Origin: a virus
Virus record (IMG/VR): IMGVR_UViG_3300025133_000642
Location: 1 to 22,315 of that record
Strand: one strand, 5' to 3'
Length of the DNA: 22,315 nt
Part shown: in pieces, positions 1 to 8,891 of the stretch
How the letters are laid out: every line of letters begins with the position of its first letter
Numbering within the stretch: the stretch's first letter is position 1
Made by a program: the position numbers and the translations under genes
Notes under the pieces: model-generated
Seen by the model: only the letters and a program-made list of their open reading frames with translations
Told to the model about the DNA's origin: nothing
Databases searched by the model: none

Positions 1-106
1 TGGCGTGATACGCTGTGTCATACTTAGCTTTCTTAGCTTTAGACTTAGGATTATCTCGGTAGTTCTGAGCTGACTTCTTAACCTTCTTCATGGGTTTGCG
101 TGCCAT
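1..106 (-). CDS. Lysine-rich basic phage protein (partial, runs off the left edge)
   Basis: This is the N-terminal 35 residues of a longer frame, MARKPMKKVKKSAQNYRDNP followed by KSKAKKAKYDTAYHA, still open at base 1. The DTAYHA-type motif after a lysine-rich start is one I have seen in small basic proteins of T7-like aquatic phages, of unknown role. It overlaps the previous stop by one base (TGATG). Confidence 0.6.
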   Translation of the reverse strand, partial: MARKPMKKVKKSAQNYRDNPKSKAKKAKYDTAYHA

Positions 107-219
107 CAGTACTTCTTCTTTGCTGCTTTGTTAGCTTTCTTTCTAGCAGGGCCCTTCTTTTTCATACGGTTCTTAAAAGCTGCTGTTGTTTCCTTTGGGT
201 ATTTTTTATTCGGTGGCAT
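106..219 (-). CDS. Tiny lysine-rich protein (37 aa)
   Basis: The protein has 37 residues: MPPNKKYPKETTAAFKNRMK followed by KKGPARKKANKAAKKKY. Over a third is Lys or Arg, with a single acidic residue. GGAG lies 7 nt before the ATG, 10 bp after the spike stop. Its TGA overlaps the next start as TGATG. The good SD and coupling support expression. It is probably a nucleic-acid-binding or packaging-related protein; no family is recognised. Confidence 0.6.
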   Translation of the reverse strand: MPPNKKYPKETTAAFKNRMKKKGPARKKANKAAKKKY

Positions 220-229
220 GTTAATTCTC

Positions 230-1831
230 CTAGGCTATAACTAACGATTTAATACGACCGCCAAAGGTCGCTATATTTAATTGCCCCGTAGCTCCAGTTC
301 TATTCGTAAAGACAATCGACCTACTGTCTGCATCTTTAGTACACTGCCAACCTGCTCCGGTATCGGTTGTGGCTATAGTTAATCCTCCATCATGAGCGAC
401 ACCTGTAACCGAACCAGTTATCGCTTGCTTATAGGAGAACGCCATTAAGGCACTGTAACCAGAACCGTCTGTTACTAACGCCATCAGGCCATTATTACTA
501 AACCCAAACGTAGCTGTTTCGTTATCCTCTAGAATAATCTGTCCCGGATCTCCTGTATAACTAATATTACTTGCATCATCAGAAGCAAATGTCTTAGGAG
601 TTTCTCGTAATCCGAGGGGAGTCAGGACAGAAATATCTCCCCCAATGTCAGTGCTGTAACTATCTATTCCATAATCATACAAAGCCGAGCCTGTCTTCTC
701 AGTAAGTATAGGATATTCATATTCATTATTCATGACTACCCGATCTCCACCCGCTGCACCCGTAGAAGACTTAATCCAATCAACATCTCCACTCGTAATA
801 ATAGTTAAATCCTTAACACGCGGTCCTATCAAAACCTTATTATGCTTGTCTTGTGATCCGACTCCATGGATTCTTATAGTCCCATTTGATACAACTGGAT
901 CGGTATCTTCTGTACCACCATAATCACTAAGAGATGTGGTGGGGTCTGCTATAACTATTCGACCATTAGCACTAGTTAAATCTACAGACATACCAGAGCT
1001 TACAAATCCATTGTAATCTCCGGGATTAGCTGCGTTGTAAGTGGATGTTATAACTACAGAATCACTTTCTCCAGTTTCAGTCCATGTGGGATGTACTTGT
1101 ACACTGACACCTCTTACGTTGAGGTGGCAACAAGAATCAAAATATAAGCCCGTCTTACCTGTAAAAAAAGCATTGCAATTTTCAATCCATAGACCTCTTA
1201 GTCCATTATCTGACTCGCTTCCGTCTGCGTACATGCAATAATCCCAATAGTTATACCACCATGTACTAGGGTCTGTACTATCTTCTGTGCCGGTTTCACC
1301 CGTAGAGCTCGCTGTTACAGTAACTCCGCTAAACCTATGGTCAGCAGTGCTCGTCTCAGCAGCCCCATCGCTGTATATAGAGATAGCAGCTCCAGCATTT
1401 TGTTCTAGTGTACTATGTTGGAATCCTATGTTATACATGTCACTACCACTACTTCCGGGAGCAAATCTAATGAAACCCTCAGTAGCTCCGCCCGTATTGC
1501 TGTACTTCTTAGTAAAGGTTGTAGAAGAAGTAGCTCCTTGTAGTGCTAATCTTGTAGTAATAGCGTCTGGTTTAGTAAGGAAATAATAATGGCCCGCAGG
1601 GAAGTAAACTGTTGGGCGGCCTCCATTAGGACCGGGATCTTGGTAATCAGCTACCGCCTCTAACATAGCATTCCATGTAGGAGTAAAATCTATAGTACTG
1701 TCATCAAACCCGGTGAAACCAAAGTCTCTGATATCCATCAACCCAGAACCCAAACCAAATCTGTCCTCTAAACTTCTCTCGGTTGTGCTTCCAGTAGCTA
1801 TTATCCCTGCCTTGTCTAGTCTTGTAACCAT
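230..1831 (-). CDS. Second tail spike, beta-helix type, lacking an N-terminal anchor
   Basis: The protein has 533 residues. It opens almost directly with IIATGSTTERSLEDRFG (10-26) then MDIRDFGFTG (32-41), the same module junction that in the 991-residue fiber occurs after 430 residues of anchor and linker. A pectin-lyase-like helix follows: RPTVYFPAGHYYF (about 72-84), GLRGLWIENCNAFF, DSCCHLNVRGVSVQ, VKDLTIITSGDVDW. A C-terminal beta domain ends FTNRTGATGQLNIATF. With no T7-type anchor it must join the virion through another protein or through its own short N-terminus. The ATG overlaps the small terminase stop (TAATG), and AAGGAT lies close upstream. Confidence 0.82.
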   Translation of the reverse strand: MVTRLDKAGIIATGSTTERSLEDRFGLGSGLMDIRDFGFTGFDDSTIDFTPTWNAMLEAVADYQDPGPNGGRPTVYFPAGHYYFLTKPDAITTRLALQGATSSTTFTKKYSNTGGATEGFIRFAPGSSGSDMYNIGFQHSTLEQNAGAAISIYSDGAAETSTADHRFSGVTVTASSTGETGTEDSTDPSTWWYNYWDYCMYADGSESDNGLRGLWIENCNAFFTGKTGLYFDSCCHLNVRGVSVQVHPTWTETGESDSVVITSTYNAANPGDYNGFVSSGMSVDLTSANGRIVIADPTTSLSDYGGTEDTDPVVSNGTIRIHGVGSQDKHNKVLIGPRVKDLTIITSGDVDWIKSSTGAAGGDRVVMNNEYEYPILTEKTGSALYDYGIDSYSTDIGGDISVLTPLGLRETPKTFASDDASNISYTGDPGQIILEDNETATFGFSNNGLMALVTDGSGYSALMAFSYKQAITGSVTGVAHDGGLTIATTDTGAGWQCTKDADSRSIVFTNRTGATGQLNIATFGGRIKSLVIA

Positions 1832-2040
1832 TATCCTTGTCTCCTAAAGGGTATAGCATCAGTCATCTTCTCAAGATGATCCAAAGCCTCGTTTGGTAGA
1901 CCATCTAAGGCCTCACGATTATCATTAATATATCCTCTAATTATTTGATAGAGGCCCGGTGTACACTTGTTGGGATCATCTAGATCTAATAATAGAGTAT
2001 CTGCTAGTCGGTCGTTGAGTTGATTAATTCTATCATTCAC
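1831..2040 (-). CDS. Probable small terminase subunit (DNA maturase A), T7 gp18-like
   Basis: The protein has 69 residues (T7 gp18 has 89). The core LADTLLLDLDDPNKCTPGLY followed by QIIRGYINDNREAL follows the gp18 pattern: an N-terminal helix, a short DL..D..K/R-P turn, LY, then a helix with a DN/DR pair. In T7 this protein recognises DNA and delivers it to the large terminase. It begins with GTG at 2040: AAGGAG lies exactly 7 nt before it, and the nearby ATG is out of frame. The stop overlaps the next ATG as TAATG. It lies between two spike genes rather than beside the large terminase, which is not in the window. Confidence 0.68.
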   Translation of the reverse strand: MNDRINQLNDRLADTLLLDLDDPNKCTPGLYQIIRGYINDNREALDGLPNEALDHLEKMTDAIPFRRQG

Positions 2041-2054
2041 AGTACTTCTCCTTA

Positions 2055-5030
2055 CTAAACTGTTCCATCATGTAGTACCTTATAAGTCGTGCCATTGATG
2101 TTTATTTGTACAGATTGTTTACCGCTCCCCGCAGAACCAGAACCAGCTGTTGTACCATCGATGTTTATAACACCATCAGTTAGGATACCCACAGCAGTAC
2201 CTGTAACAGACGATGTATAATTATCCCTTACAACAGTTCCCGTTGCTGAGCTTTGTACATTAATTCCTGATCGATTATAGTCTGAGATTTGATTACTGTC
2301 AATTATATTATTATCACCGTTGGTTCTTATACCATCCCCAGTTAAGCCAGATGCCGATATACAACTCCCAATTATATTCCCTCTTACAATCGAATTATCC
2401 ACATCAGTTCCAGCATTAATACCGACATTAGTCATACCATCCTTTAGTATATTATTTAAAATATACACCTCATATAAGTATGATCCAGAATCATCATTAG
2501 TAAAATTAATACCATCTAACGTAGCTTCTATTGTGTTTGACTGAATGGTGATGTTTTTAGTAGTACTTTCAACTCCAGTCGGATCGTTTATAATTCCTGT
2601 TGTAACATCCGTTATGGCGTTGTTACTGATTAGAAGAGAGGAGTTATTGTCATATAAATGTACACCATAAGCAACCCCCGTAGAAATTGACCCCCTAAAG
2701 ACATTCCCTACTAAAGAACAGTCAGCTGTTTTAGAGAAGCCAAAACACGTAGATGTTGTTGACGCAGTATTAAGATCTGATATAATATTATTTGAGAATA
2801 CATTATACCGCCCCCTTCTTAATTTACCTAGGGGTGACAATCCTCCTTGGCACCGCATTCCTAATATCACTTTCGATCCGTCTGTTGCGGCTAAAAATCC
2901 TGTAGCAATATTACTATCGAAGACGTTATAACTAGCACCTTTATCAGATTCTATTGCTGAATATCCTTTACAATCCTTAATTATATTATTTGAGATATTA
3001 TTATAAATAGTACCCGGACCAGCGATCTCTACATTATTCCAAGAGAAGCCTGACAAAGTATTCCTATCTATATTATTATGAGAACACGTTATTACAAAGG
3101 CATCTTCCTCTATCTCGTAATCCCAGTTCGTAAATAATCGAATACCAAACTTACATTTTCCATCAGGATCCTCTAGAATACAATTTTTAATTGTGTTTCC
3201 TATGGAGCTCACTCCTGCATGATCGTTATCTCCTGCCGATGAGTCCCCAGACTCATACGCATTTAACATGATATGGGCACCAGCCGAATTTGCTCCGCTT
3301 TCTCTACCACAATCTATGATATGTACTGAGTCAATTGTACAATAACTCGAAGCAGATATGTAAATTGCTGAGTGTCCGGCTGCTTGTGTTAGGTTTGTAG
3401 CATTCCCGTCAATCTTCAAAGAAGAGACGCGTACATTAGTTTTATTCTTTATCAACAAAACAGGAGAAACAGCATCGCCAGAGGAGTCTAGGGGTTTTAG
3501 AATAGAGTTGTCACCTTCCCCACTTAAAGACGTACCTGATCCCATCGTTAGGATAGCACTAATTCTATAGGTTCCTTCTGGTATATATACTTTTCCTCCT
3601 TTGTCTAACGCTGCTTGTATAGCTACAGTATCATCTGTAGTTCCATCTCCAGTTGCACCCCAATCCTTTACGTTTACAGTATCTGCGAATCTAGAAGCCA
3701 GTGTACGGGCCGACGTGCTACCTGTAGCTGTTACTGTACCCGTGATACTACCACTGACTGTCAAGTCTCCAATAATTCCGGGGTCTTCGGACAGTGTACT
3801 CTTAGAGATCCCCATGTTCTGAACAGAGATCACGTCTTCATCTAAAGTCGCCCCTAGAATCGTAATCCCAGTTGCGTCTACGGTGAAGTCTGTGAAAGGA
3901 ATCTGAGCCACCCCATTAATAGCTACGTTATAGGAGTTCGTAGTTGTAGATGCCGGGGTGAAGGGTAGCGTATATGTCTGATCAGTACCAGCAGTAATTG
4001 ATGTAATAGTTACTACACCAGCCTGTGGGGTACTAGGCGGTGCGGGATAGACTTCAGCACCGATATTCTGGACAGATATTACGTCCGTATCTACGGTTGT
4101 TCCTATAATATTAATCGTATTATTTGTAGCATGGATTGTAAAATCTGTTGTAGGTTTCAAGAATGTAGTATTATGATGTACCATCCACGTACTCACGTTT
4201 GTGCTTAAGGCTGTGAAAGGCAGTGTGTAATCCTGCCCTGTACCCGCTGTGCCAGAGGTAACTAGGATACTACCGGTTAGAGGTGTCCCTGAAGGTGTAG
4301 TATAGTTCATCGCGTTGTCTACATAATCTTTAGTCACAGCATCTGCTTCATCCACAGGGGTCAACATGTTACCAATCTTCTTAGCTTCCGCATCCCACTT
4401 AGCTAGGGAGTCACTGTAATTAATTACGGCACCTATCATCTGGGCTTCTTTAATCGTACCTGTACTGTCCAGCGTAGCTATACCATTAGGCATACCAAAG
4501 AATGGACTAAGCTTATCGAAGTTATGGAACCTATCATCAATCTCTTGAATGAGATAAAAGAGCTGCTGAATTGACGTGTTTAAATTAACGGACGTAATTC
4601 TACTAGCTGGTTGGAAGGTAACCATCTGATTATTCTTAACTGTAGATCTCACGATATAAACCGTATCCGACGCAGAGATTACTGGTAAGTTCTCAGTCCC
4701 CGCCGTACGTACGAAAGAGTAGTCTGAGCTTGTAGTACTAAACGTAATAAAGTTACCTGAGACGGAATACATGCTACTACCAGATGCCGATGAATTAGGT
4801 AGAGTCCACGCATCCCAAGCCTCTGAGGCTGTTAAGACACCATGTACTAAGCTTGAGTCATCAAACTTCCGCACAATAGTTATTTCTTCTTGGTTTGTTG
4901 TGATGTCAGCATAGTCCCCCGACGATAGGAAGAGACCTTCTCCGCTGATATCAACCGCAGTACCGCCAGCAAAACTGCTGCCTGAGATTGTCGCTAGTAC
5001 TGTAACTCTTGATTGATTATCTACAGCCAT
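2055..5030 (-). CDS. Tail fiber/spike with T7 gp17-like anchor and pectate-lyase-type beta helix
   Basis: The protein has 991 residues. Residues 1-170 look like the T7 gp17 tail-attachment domain, ending in TFQPASRITSVNLNTSIQQL and FYLIQEIDDRF. EADAVTKDYVDN (228-239) is a common fiber linker. Two about 70-residue repeats (255-324, 340-407) each end ISVQN(I/M)G. The junction TATGSTSARTLASRFADTVN then VKDWGATGDGTTDD (433-467) begins a right-handed beta helix with VYIPEGTYRIS and long Asn/Ser/Ile ladders such as NNIIKDCKG and SNNIISDL. Beta-helix spikes often bind or cut host surface polysaccharide; no catalytic residues can be assigned here. AGGAGG lies 5 nt before the ATG. Confidence 0.9.
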   Translation of the reverse strand: MAVDNQSRVTVLATISGSSFAGGTAVDISGEGLFLSSGDYADITTNQEEITIVRKFDDSSLVHGVLTASEAWDAWTLPNSSASGSSMYSVSGNFITFSTTSSDYSFVRTAGTENLPVISASDTVYIVRSTVKNNQMVTFQPASRITSVNLNTSIQQLFYLIQEIDDRFHNFDKLSPFFGMPNGIATLDSTGTIKEAQMIGAVINYSDSLAKWDAEAKKIGNMLTPVDEADAVTKDYVDNAMNYTTPSGTPLTGSILVTSGTAGTGQDYTLPFTALSTNVSTWMVHHNTTFLKPTTDFTIHATNNTINIIGTTVDTDVISVQNIGAEVYPAPPSTPQAGVVTITSITAGTDQTYTLPFTPASTTTNSYNVAINGVAQIPFTDFTVDATGITILGATLDEDVISVQNMGISKSTLSEDPGIIGDLTVSGSITGTVTATGSTSARTLASRFADTVNVKDWGATGDGTTDDTVAIQAALDKGGKVYIPEGTYRISAILTMGSGTSLSGEGDNSILKPLDSSGDAVSPVLLIKNKTNVRVSSLKIDGNATNLTQAAGHSAIYISASSYCTIDSVHIIDCGRESGANSAGAHIMLNAYESGDSSAGDNDHAGVSSIGNTIKNCILEDPDGKCKFGIRLFTNWDYEIEEDAFVITCSHNNIDRNTLSGFSWNNVEIAGPGTIYNNISNNIIKDCKGYSAIESDKGASYNVFDSNIATGFLAATDGSKVILGMRCQGGLSPLGKLRRGRYNVFSNNIISDLNTASTTSTCFGFSKTADCSLVGNVFRGSISTGVAYGVHLYDNNSSLLISNNAITDVTTGIINDPTGVESTTKNITIQSNTIEATLDGINFTNDDSGSYLYEVYILNNILKDGMTNVGINAGTDVDNSIVRGNIIGSCISASGLTGDGIRTNGDNNIIDSNQISDYNRSGINVQSSATGTVVRDNYTSSVTGTAVGILTDGVINIDGTTAGSGSAGSGKQSVQININGTTYKVLHDGTV
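3810..4013 (-). repeat. Fiber linker repeat, copy 2
   Basis: It encodes residues 340-407. It reads TSITAGTDQTYTLPFT, TDFTVDATGITILG, DEDVISVQNMG, aligned with copy 1 over its whole length. It lies immediately upstream of the modular junction to the beta helix. Confidence 0.7.
4059..4268 (-). repeat. Fiber linker repeat, copy 1
   Basis: It encodes residues 255-324 of the fiber. Shared features with copy 2: TSGTAGTGQDYTLPFT at the start, TDFTI in the middle, and DTDVISVQNIG at the end. The pattern is that of a small beta domain carried in tandem between anchor and beta helix. Confidence 0.7.
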
Positions 5031-5039
5031 GTTAGCCTC

Positions 5040-8000
5040 CTATGAGTTGTGGAATCTGGTAATTCCCTTGAACTTACCAGTGAATTGTAAACTTGCGATA
5101 TTCAGTGGGTGTGGATTATCGCTTGAGATTGTTATTTGTACATCATTATTGAATCCTAAAATAGGAAACCTAACTTGATGTTCTTTAATACGACCTGTTA
5201 GTACAGATGAACCAATCCAATCATTATCTTCTCTGGAATCAGATATCTCTTGATCGAATTCATAAGTGTTTTTGTTCCTATTACGGACCTCTACATCGAC
5301 CGAGAATTTCTTAGAGTTGTAGGTCTGTAGTACACAGTACCGTAAGTTCAAAGATCCGGGAGCAATGTTATTGGCTTCATCTCTCAGGTAAACCGTAGAG
5401 AATTCTATAGAACTAGGGAAGTTTACCCCAGCCCATTTATGTTCCGTTGTCAAAGCGGAGACAAGGTTACCGGGGGTGGTATAAGTCAATCCGTCTGTAT
5501 CGGTCTTTGTCAGATCTAGGACTTCACCCTCTGTTGTGATAATAATATCCACGAAAGGAACACCCCAAGTAACAGTTATTGTCGTGAGGTTAGTTGAGGA
5601 ATCATATACCGGCGTTAGGGTATCACCTGAGATATCTCTAAGGTAATCTAACCGTGGTATATTCTCCTCTTCTCTATCTAAAGGAAGCCTACTCAGAACA
5701 AGAGTTGGAGATCCTTCTTTATAATTCTTAGAAATACAATATAAGTTCTTACCCCATGTGTGGAGATACCGTAGGGAGTGCTTCTCTGTAGCTATGGACC
5801 CCATCGTCCACTTAAAGAATGCATTCTGAATTACCTGATCACCCGCAATCTGATTTTTATAAACAAATATCTTTGATGCGGAAGTAGAACTTGGGGTGGT
5901 GTCTTTTTCTAAAGCGAATAGCATACTACTATGACTAGACCCTGTCAAGCTCTTGATCTCATTTGGTAAGTAGCCTGGAATGTGCTTAGATACTTCAAAG
6001 GCTTGCTCTACTGCTGTCTTTTTCTGACCGAAGTAGATATATAACTTCTGCTTTGAGAAAAAGAATAGGTTGTTATCCATAGGTAGAGGATCTACATTGT
6101 TTAACATAGGATAAAATGCAGTGGGTGAGAATACAGCTGTTAGTGGTGAGATAACATTCTGTGACCCCATGAGCTCATACTGGGTGCTTCCACTAGTACC
6201 TACGAATAAGAAATCCTTGAAGGGAACCAAGTTCTTAATAGGCGTATAGGTGTTAGTTGATACCATGAGATCTAGGGGATCAGAATCAATAACGTTCTCG
6301 GGATCAGCGAGCCAGAAGTTATCCCAATTGCCTGACCTACTAGCGATGACTGTTTCGTTATTAGCTAGGAATAACCTGTCTCTATAGAAAGCCATCGTGT
6401 TAATCTTAGATTCTTGAGGTTCTTCGGTAGAGGGGTTAAAGAATAAACCCGGACCTTTATTGGTGTCCTTATCACCCGACGTTCTATGATCCCAGTCAAC
6501 CATCCGAGCTGACCAAGTGTTAGTTGCCGCATCAGATAAGTAAATCATCATAGGCATTCGTCGCTGGTCAATCACAGCCCGAATGCCGGGTGTCCTTATC
6601 TTCTTTATGTAAGGTGCTTCTTCTTTATTAATAATCCTATACCAGCCCGGAGTATGATCTAAGTAACTTTGGGATAGATGAATAATCTTTCCGAAACCCT
6701 CAGAGCCCGCTTGAGAATCGTTAGGATATAACGCATGTAGAGTGGTTTGAACATTAGCTGTGCCGTTATAACTCACTAAATCCTCAGCCGTAGGAGGGAA
6801 CTTTAGGTCAGATAGCTTAGAAACAGATTGCCCTAAGTGAGGTGCGAGGGGGTCGGGGTATGAGTATTCTTCTACAGGAATAAACCAAGAAGGCTCGACA
6901 TTACAGATATCGGTTCCTGTTGTTAAATCGTCGGACTGATTAACCACCCTTTCCCACCGAACTAAATCTAGATGTGGACTTACTGTAGACCCCTGAGTAT
7001 TCTCACTGAGGAGCTCATTCGTTGGCCCCGGTAATTCCTCAGCTGGCAAATATTTCTTAACTTGCCAGATTCCATACATGGCATCAGCTTGGGAGAAAGT
7101 CGACCAATAGTCCGCCACGCCTGTCTCAGAAGTATCCCACTTAGGATTAAAGGTATCTTGAATAGATTCATCACCATCCTCTACCCCTCCTGTGAGAGAA
7201 GAGGGAAGATCAGACGCAGCGTAGCTATCTAGATTATAATCCTCATTCTTTATCGCAGAATCTGTGTTTACAGCGATGTAATTATTCTTCCATATTTTTG
7301 TATTAGTTGCAAGGCCTGCTTCTCGGGCCCTTATAAGAACTCTTCCGGGGTATGGGGTACTGTCCGTGAATGATCTCTGGTTTGATAAGACCTCAAATAT
7401 AGCAGTCGTATGCCCCTCTGAACTGAGGATTGCTGCTGCTAAGGAGTCGGCATCTGCGTAACCACTTCCCAACTGCCCCTCGGTATAAGAACCTCCAGTA
7501 CCGCCTCCAGTAAACGCACTGGCTACAGTTACGCTTGTGAAATCAGACGAGATAGCCCTATTACCATCAGCTCCAAAGACCGACTGCCGTAAGGTAGCTA
7601 CGTCACTAACCGATGAGACAGTTATTGAACCTCCGTGACCGTCCTCATGCTCTATACATGCTTTTAATGAAGCTATTATTTCCGCAGGAGTCCCTGTGTG
7701 GATGAACTGATTCGATGTTAAGTCTTCAGCCGTTTTTGCTGTATAGGTTTTACTGGCCCCATAGCCATCTATTAATGTAATAAACTCATCTACTAGAATA
7801 CCTTCACTAGAGAAGTCTATATCCACAGTAGCATTAGTCCATAACTGTAAGGGATTAACGCAAACAGATTTTGCACGCTTTATTTTAACATCGTGATAAA
7901 CGTGCCATTCCTCGCCCGTATCGTAATCCCCCGAGGCCGCTTCCGTAGCGTCCCAAGGACTGGCCCATACGTAATTCCTAGATTGACTTTCCCCAGCGGC

Positions 8001-8891
8001 ATCTAGACCAGAGATAGTTAGTTGACAGCCATATCTTGCGTTCTGATACGAAGCAACTTTGCCCGTATCACCGTGTGCTAAAGCTAGAACTTGAGTGTTG
8101 AAGTCTATTACTAGATGTCCACCAGAGTTACGCGTGGGGTTTTCGTCCCACGAGTACCCACGCCACTCACCCCAAGGGTTGGTATCGGAAGTAGAATCCG
8201 TAGTATATACAGGGTCATTTGTATCAATAACTTTCTGGCCCCATACATAGTCAGCTGACTCGATCCAGACTTCAGCCTCATGACCTCTGTGGACAGATAG
8301 AGATGTCAAATACTGTATATCATCTCCTTTAACATCAAGTGTGGAGGTTGCGATACCATCTAAATCTTTAAGCTTGTTATCTCCGTCTTCCTGGGTTGAA
8401 GTAAAGCCCGCTGAGACTTCCGGGTTTAAAACCAACAAGGCTGAGCCGATATTTACGAACTTAAGTTCAGCTGCGTCTTTACAGAGGTAATCATAAATCG
8501 CTGTCTCAATCGTTGAATCAACCGTCATAGCGGTTACTGTAGCTACGTCATCCGTATCAAGAGTCACCTTGTAAACATTAAGAAAATTAGTGCTATCCGC
8601 ACTGCTATCCTGCTGAATAAGGAATATATAACTAACTAAGTTACCGGCTTCCATCCAATGATACCTGATATCAGAATCATCAGAAAGCGGAAGTAACGTA
8701 CTAACATACTTAGTACCATTTCGTTTATCTGTAGAATACTCCGTTGTACAGGTGAAATTAATAGACTCCTCAACCTCGTTAGGCATCTTCTTGCTGGGTA
8801 TCTGCCTCCCTACGCCCCCACTTAAGGAATACAGCGGTATCTTTACGGGGAAATATGATTGACTTCTAGTTGGTCGCGTAGTATTAGCCAT
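5040..8891 (-). CDS. Tail tubular protein B (nozzle), T7 gp12-like, enlarged
   Basis: The protein has 1283 residues, against 794 for T7 gp12. It would form the nozzle of the stubby tail. The N-terminus is family-typical: IPLYSLSGGVGRQIPSKKMP then INFTCTTEY (about 18-54, chosen start). The later core matches too: FYRDRLFLANNETVIASRSG, FKDFLFVGTSGSTQYEL, FFFSKQKLYIYFG, and FPILGFNNDVQITISSDNPH near the end. Extra length includes two adjacent related domains at about 368-463 and 476-570, each ending in a Phe/Leu-Thr-Gly-Gly turn. The ATG at 8891 has GGAG 8 nt upstream. An ATG at 8927 lacks an SD and would overlap gp11 by 44 bp. Confidence 0.93.
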   Translation of the reverse strand: MANTTRPTRSQSYFPVKIPLYSLSGGVGRQIPSKKMPNEVEESINFTCTTEYSTDKRNGTKYVSTLLPLSDDSDIRYHWMEAGNLVSYIFLIQQDSSADSTNFLNVYKVTLDTDDVATVTAMTVDSTIETAIYDYLCKDAAELKFVNIGSALLVLNPEVSAGFTSTQEDGDNKLKDLDGIATSTLDVKGDDIQYLTSLSVHRGHEAEVWIESADYVWGQKVIDTNDPVYTTDSTSDTNPWGEWRGYSWDENPTRNSGGHLVIDFNTQVLALAHGDTGKVASYQNARYGCQLTISGLDAAGESQSRNYVWASPWDATEAASGDYDTGEEWHVYHDVKIKRAKSVCVNPLQLWTNATVDIDFSSEGILVDEFITLIDGYGASKTYTAKTAEDLTSNQFIHTGTPAEIIASLKACIEHEDGHGGSITVSSVSDVATLRQSVFGADGNRAISSDFTSVTVASAFTGGGTGGSYTEGQLGSGYADADSLAAAILSSEGHTTAIFEVLSNQRSFTDSTPYPGRVLIRAREAGLATNTKIWKNNYIAVNTDSAIKNEDYNLDSYAASDLPSSLTGGVEDGDESIQDTFNPKWDTSETGVADYWSTFSQADAMYGIWQVKKYLPAEELPGPTNELLSENTQGSTVSPHLDLVRWERVVNQSDDLTTGTDICNVEPSWFIPVEEYSYPDPLAPHLGQSVSKLSDLKFPPTAEDLVSYNGTANVQTTLHALYPNDSQAGSEGFGKIIHLSQSYLDHTPGWYRIINKEEAPYIKKIRTPGIRAVIDQRRMPMMIYLSDAATNTWSARMVDWDHRTSGDKDTNKGPGLFFNPSTEEPQESKINTMAFYRDRLFLANNETVIASRSGNWDNFWLADPENVIDSDPLDLMVSTNTYTPIKNLVPFKDFLFVGTSGSTQYELMGSQNVISPLTAVFSPTAFYPMLNNVDPLPMDNNLFFFSKQKLYIYFGQKKTAVEQAFEVSKHIPGYLPNEIKSLTGSSHSSMLFALEKDTTPSSTSASKIFVYKNQIAGDQVIQNAFFKWTMGSIATEKHSLRYLHTWGKNLYCISKNYKEGSPTLVLSRLPLDREEENIPRLDYLRDISGDTLTPVYDSSTNLTTITVTWGVPFVDIIITTEGEVLDLTKTDTDGLTYTTPGNLVSALTTEHKWAGVNFPSSIEFSTVYLRDEANNIAPGSLNLRYCVLQTYNSKKFSVDVEVRNRNKNTYEFDQEISDSREDNDWIGSSVLTGRIKEHQVRFPILGFNNDVQITISSDNPHPLNIASLQFTGKFKGITRFHNS
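7182..7466 (-). repeat. Inserted domain 2 of the nozzle protein
   Basis: This codes for about 95 residues with the same order as domain 1: helix SLAAAILSSEG, strand RVLIRAREAGLATNTKIWK in place of the TLRQ and GADGNRAI blocks, and a final SSLTGGVED. Residue identity to domain 1 is low; the match is of pattern rather than sequence. Confidence 0.45.
7503..7790 (-). repeat. Inserted domain 1 of the nozzle protein
   Basis: This codes for about 96 residues, FITLIDGYGASKTYTAK to ASAFTGGG. The layout is: a beta strand opening with a DG turn, a helix with IIASLKACIEHEDG, SITVSSVSDVATLRQ, GADGNRAI, then a final strand ending FTGG. The same layout recurs just downstream, so the pair reads as a diverged tandem duplication within the protein. 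Confidence 0.5.
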
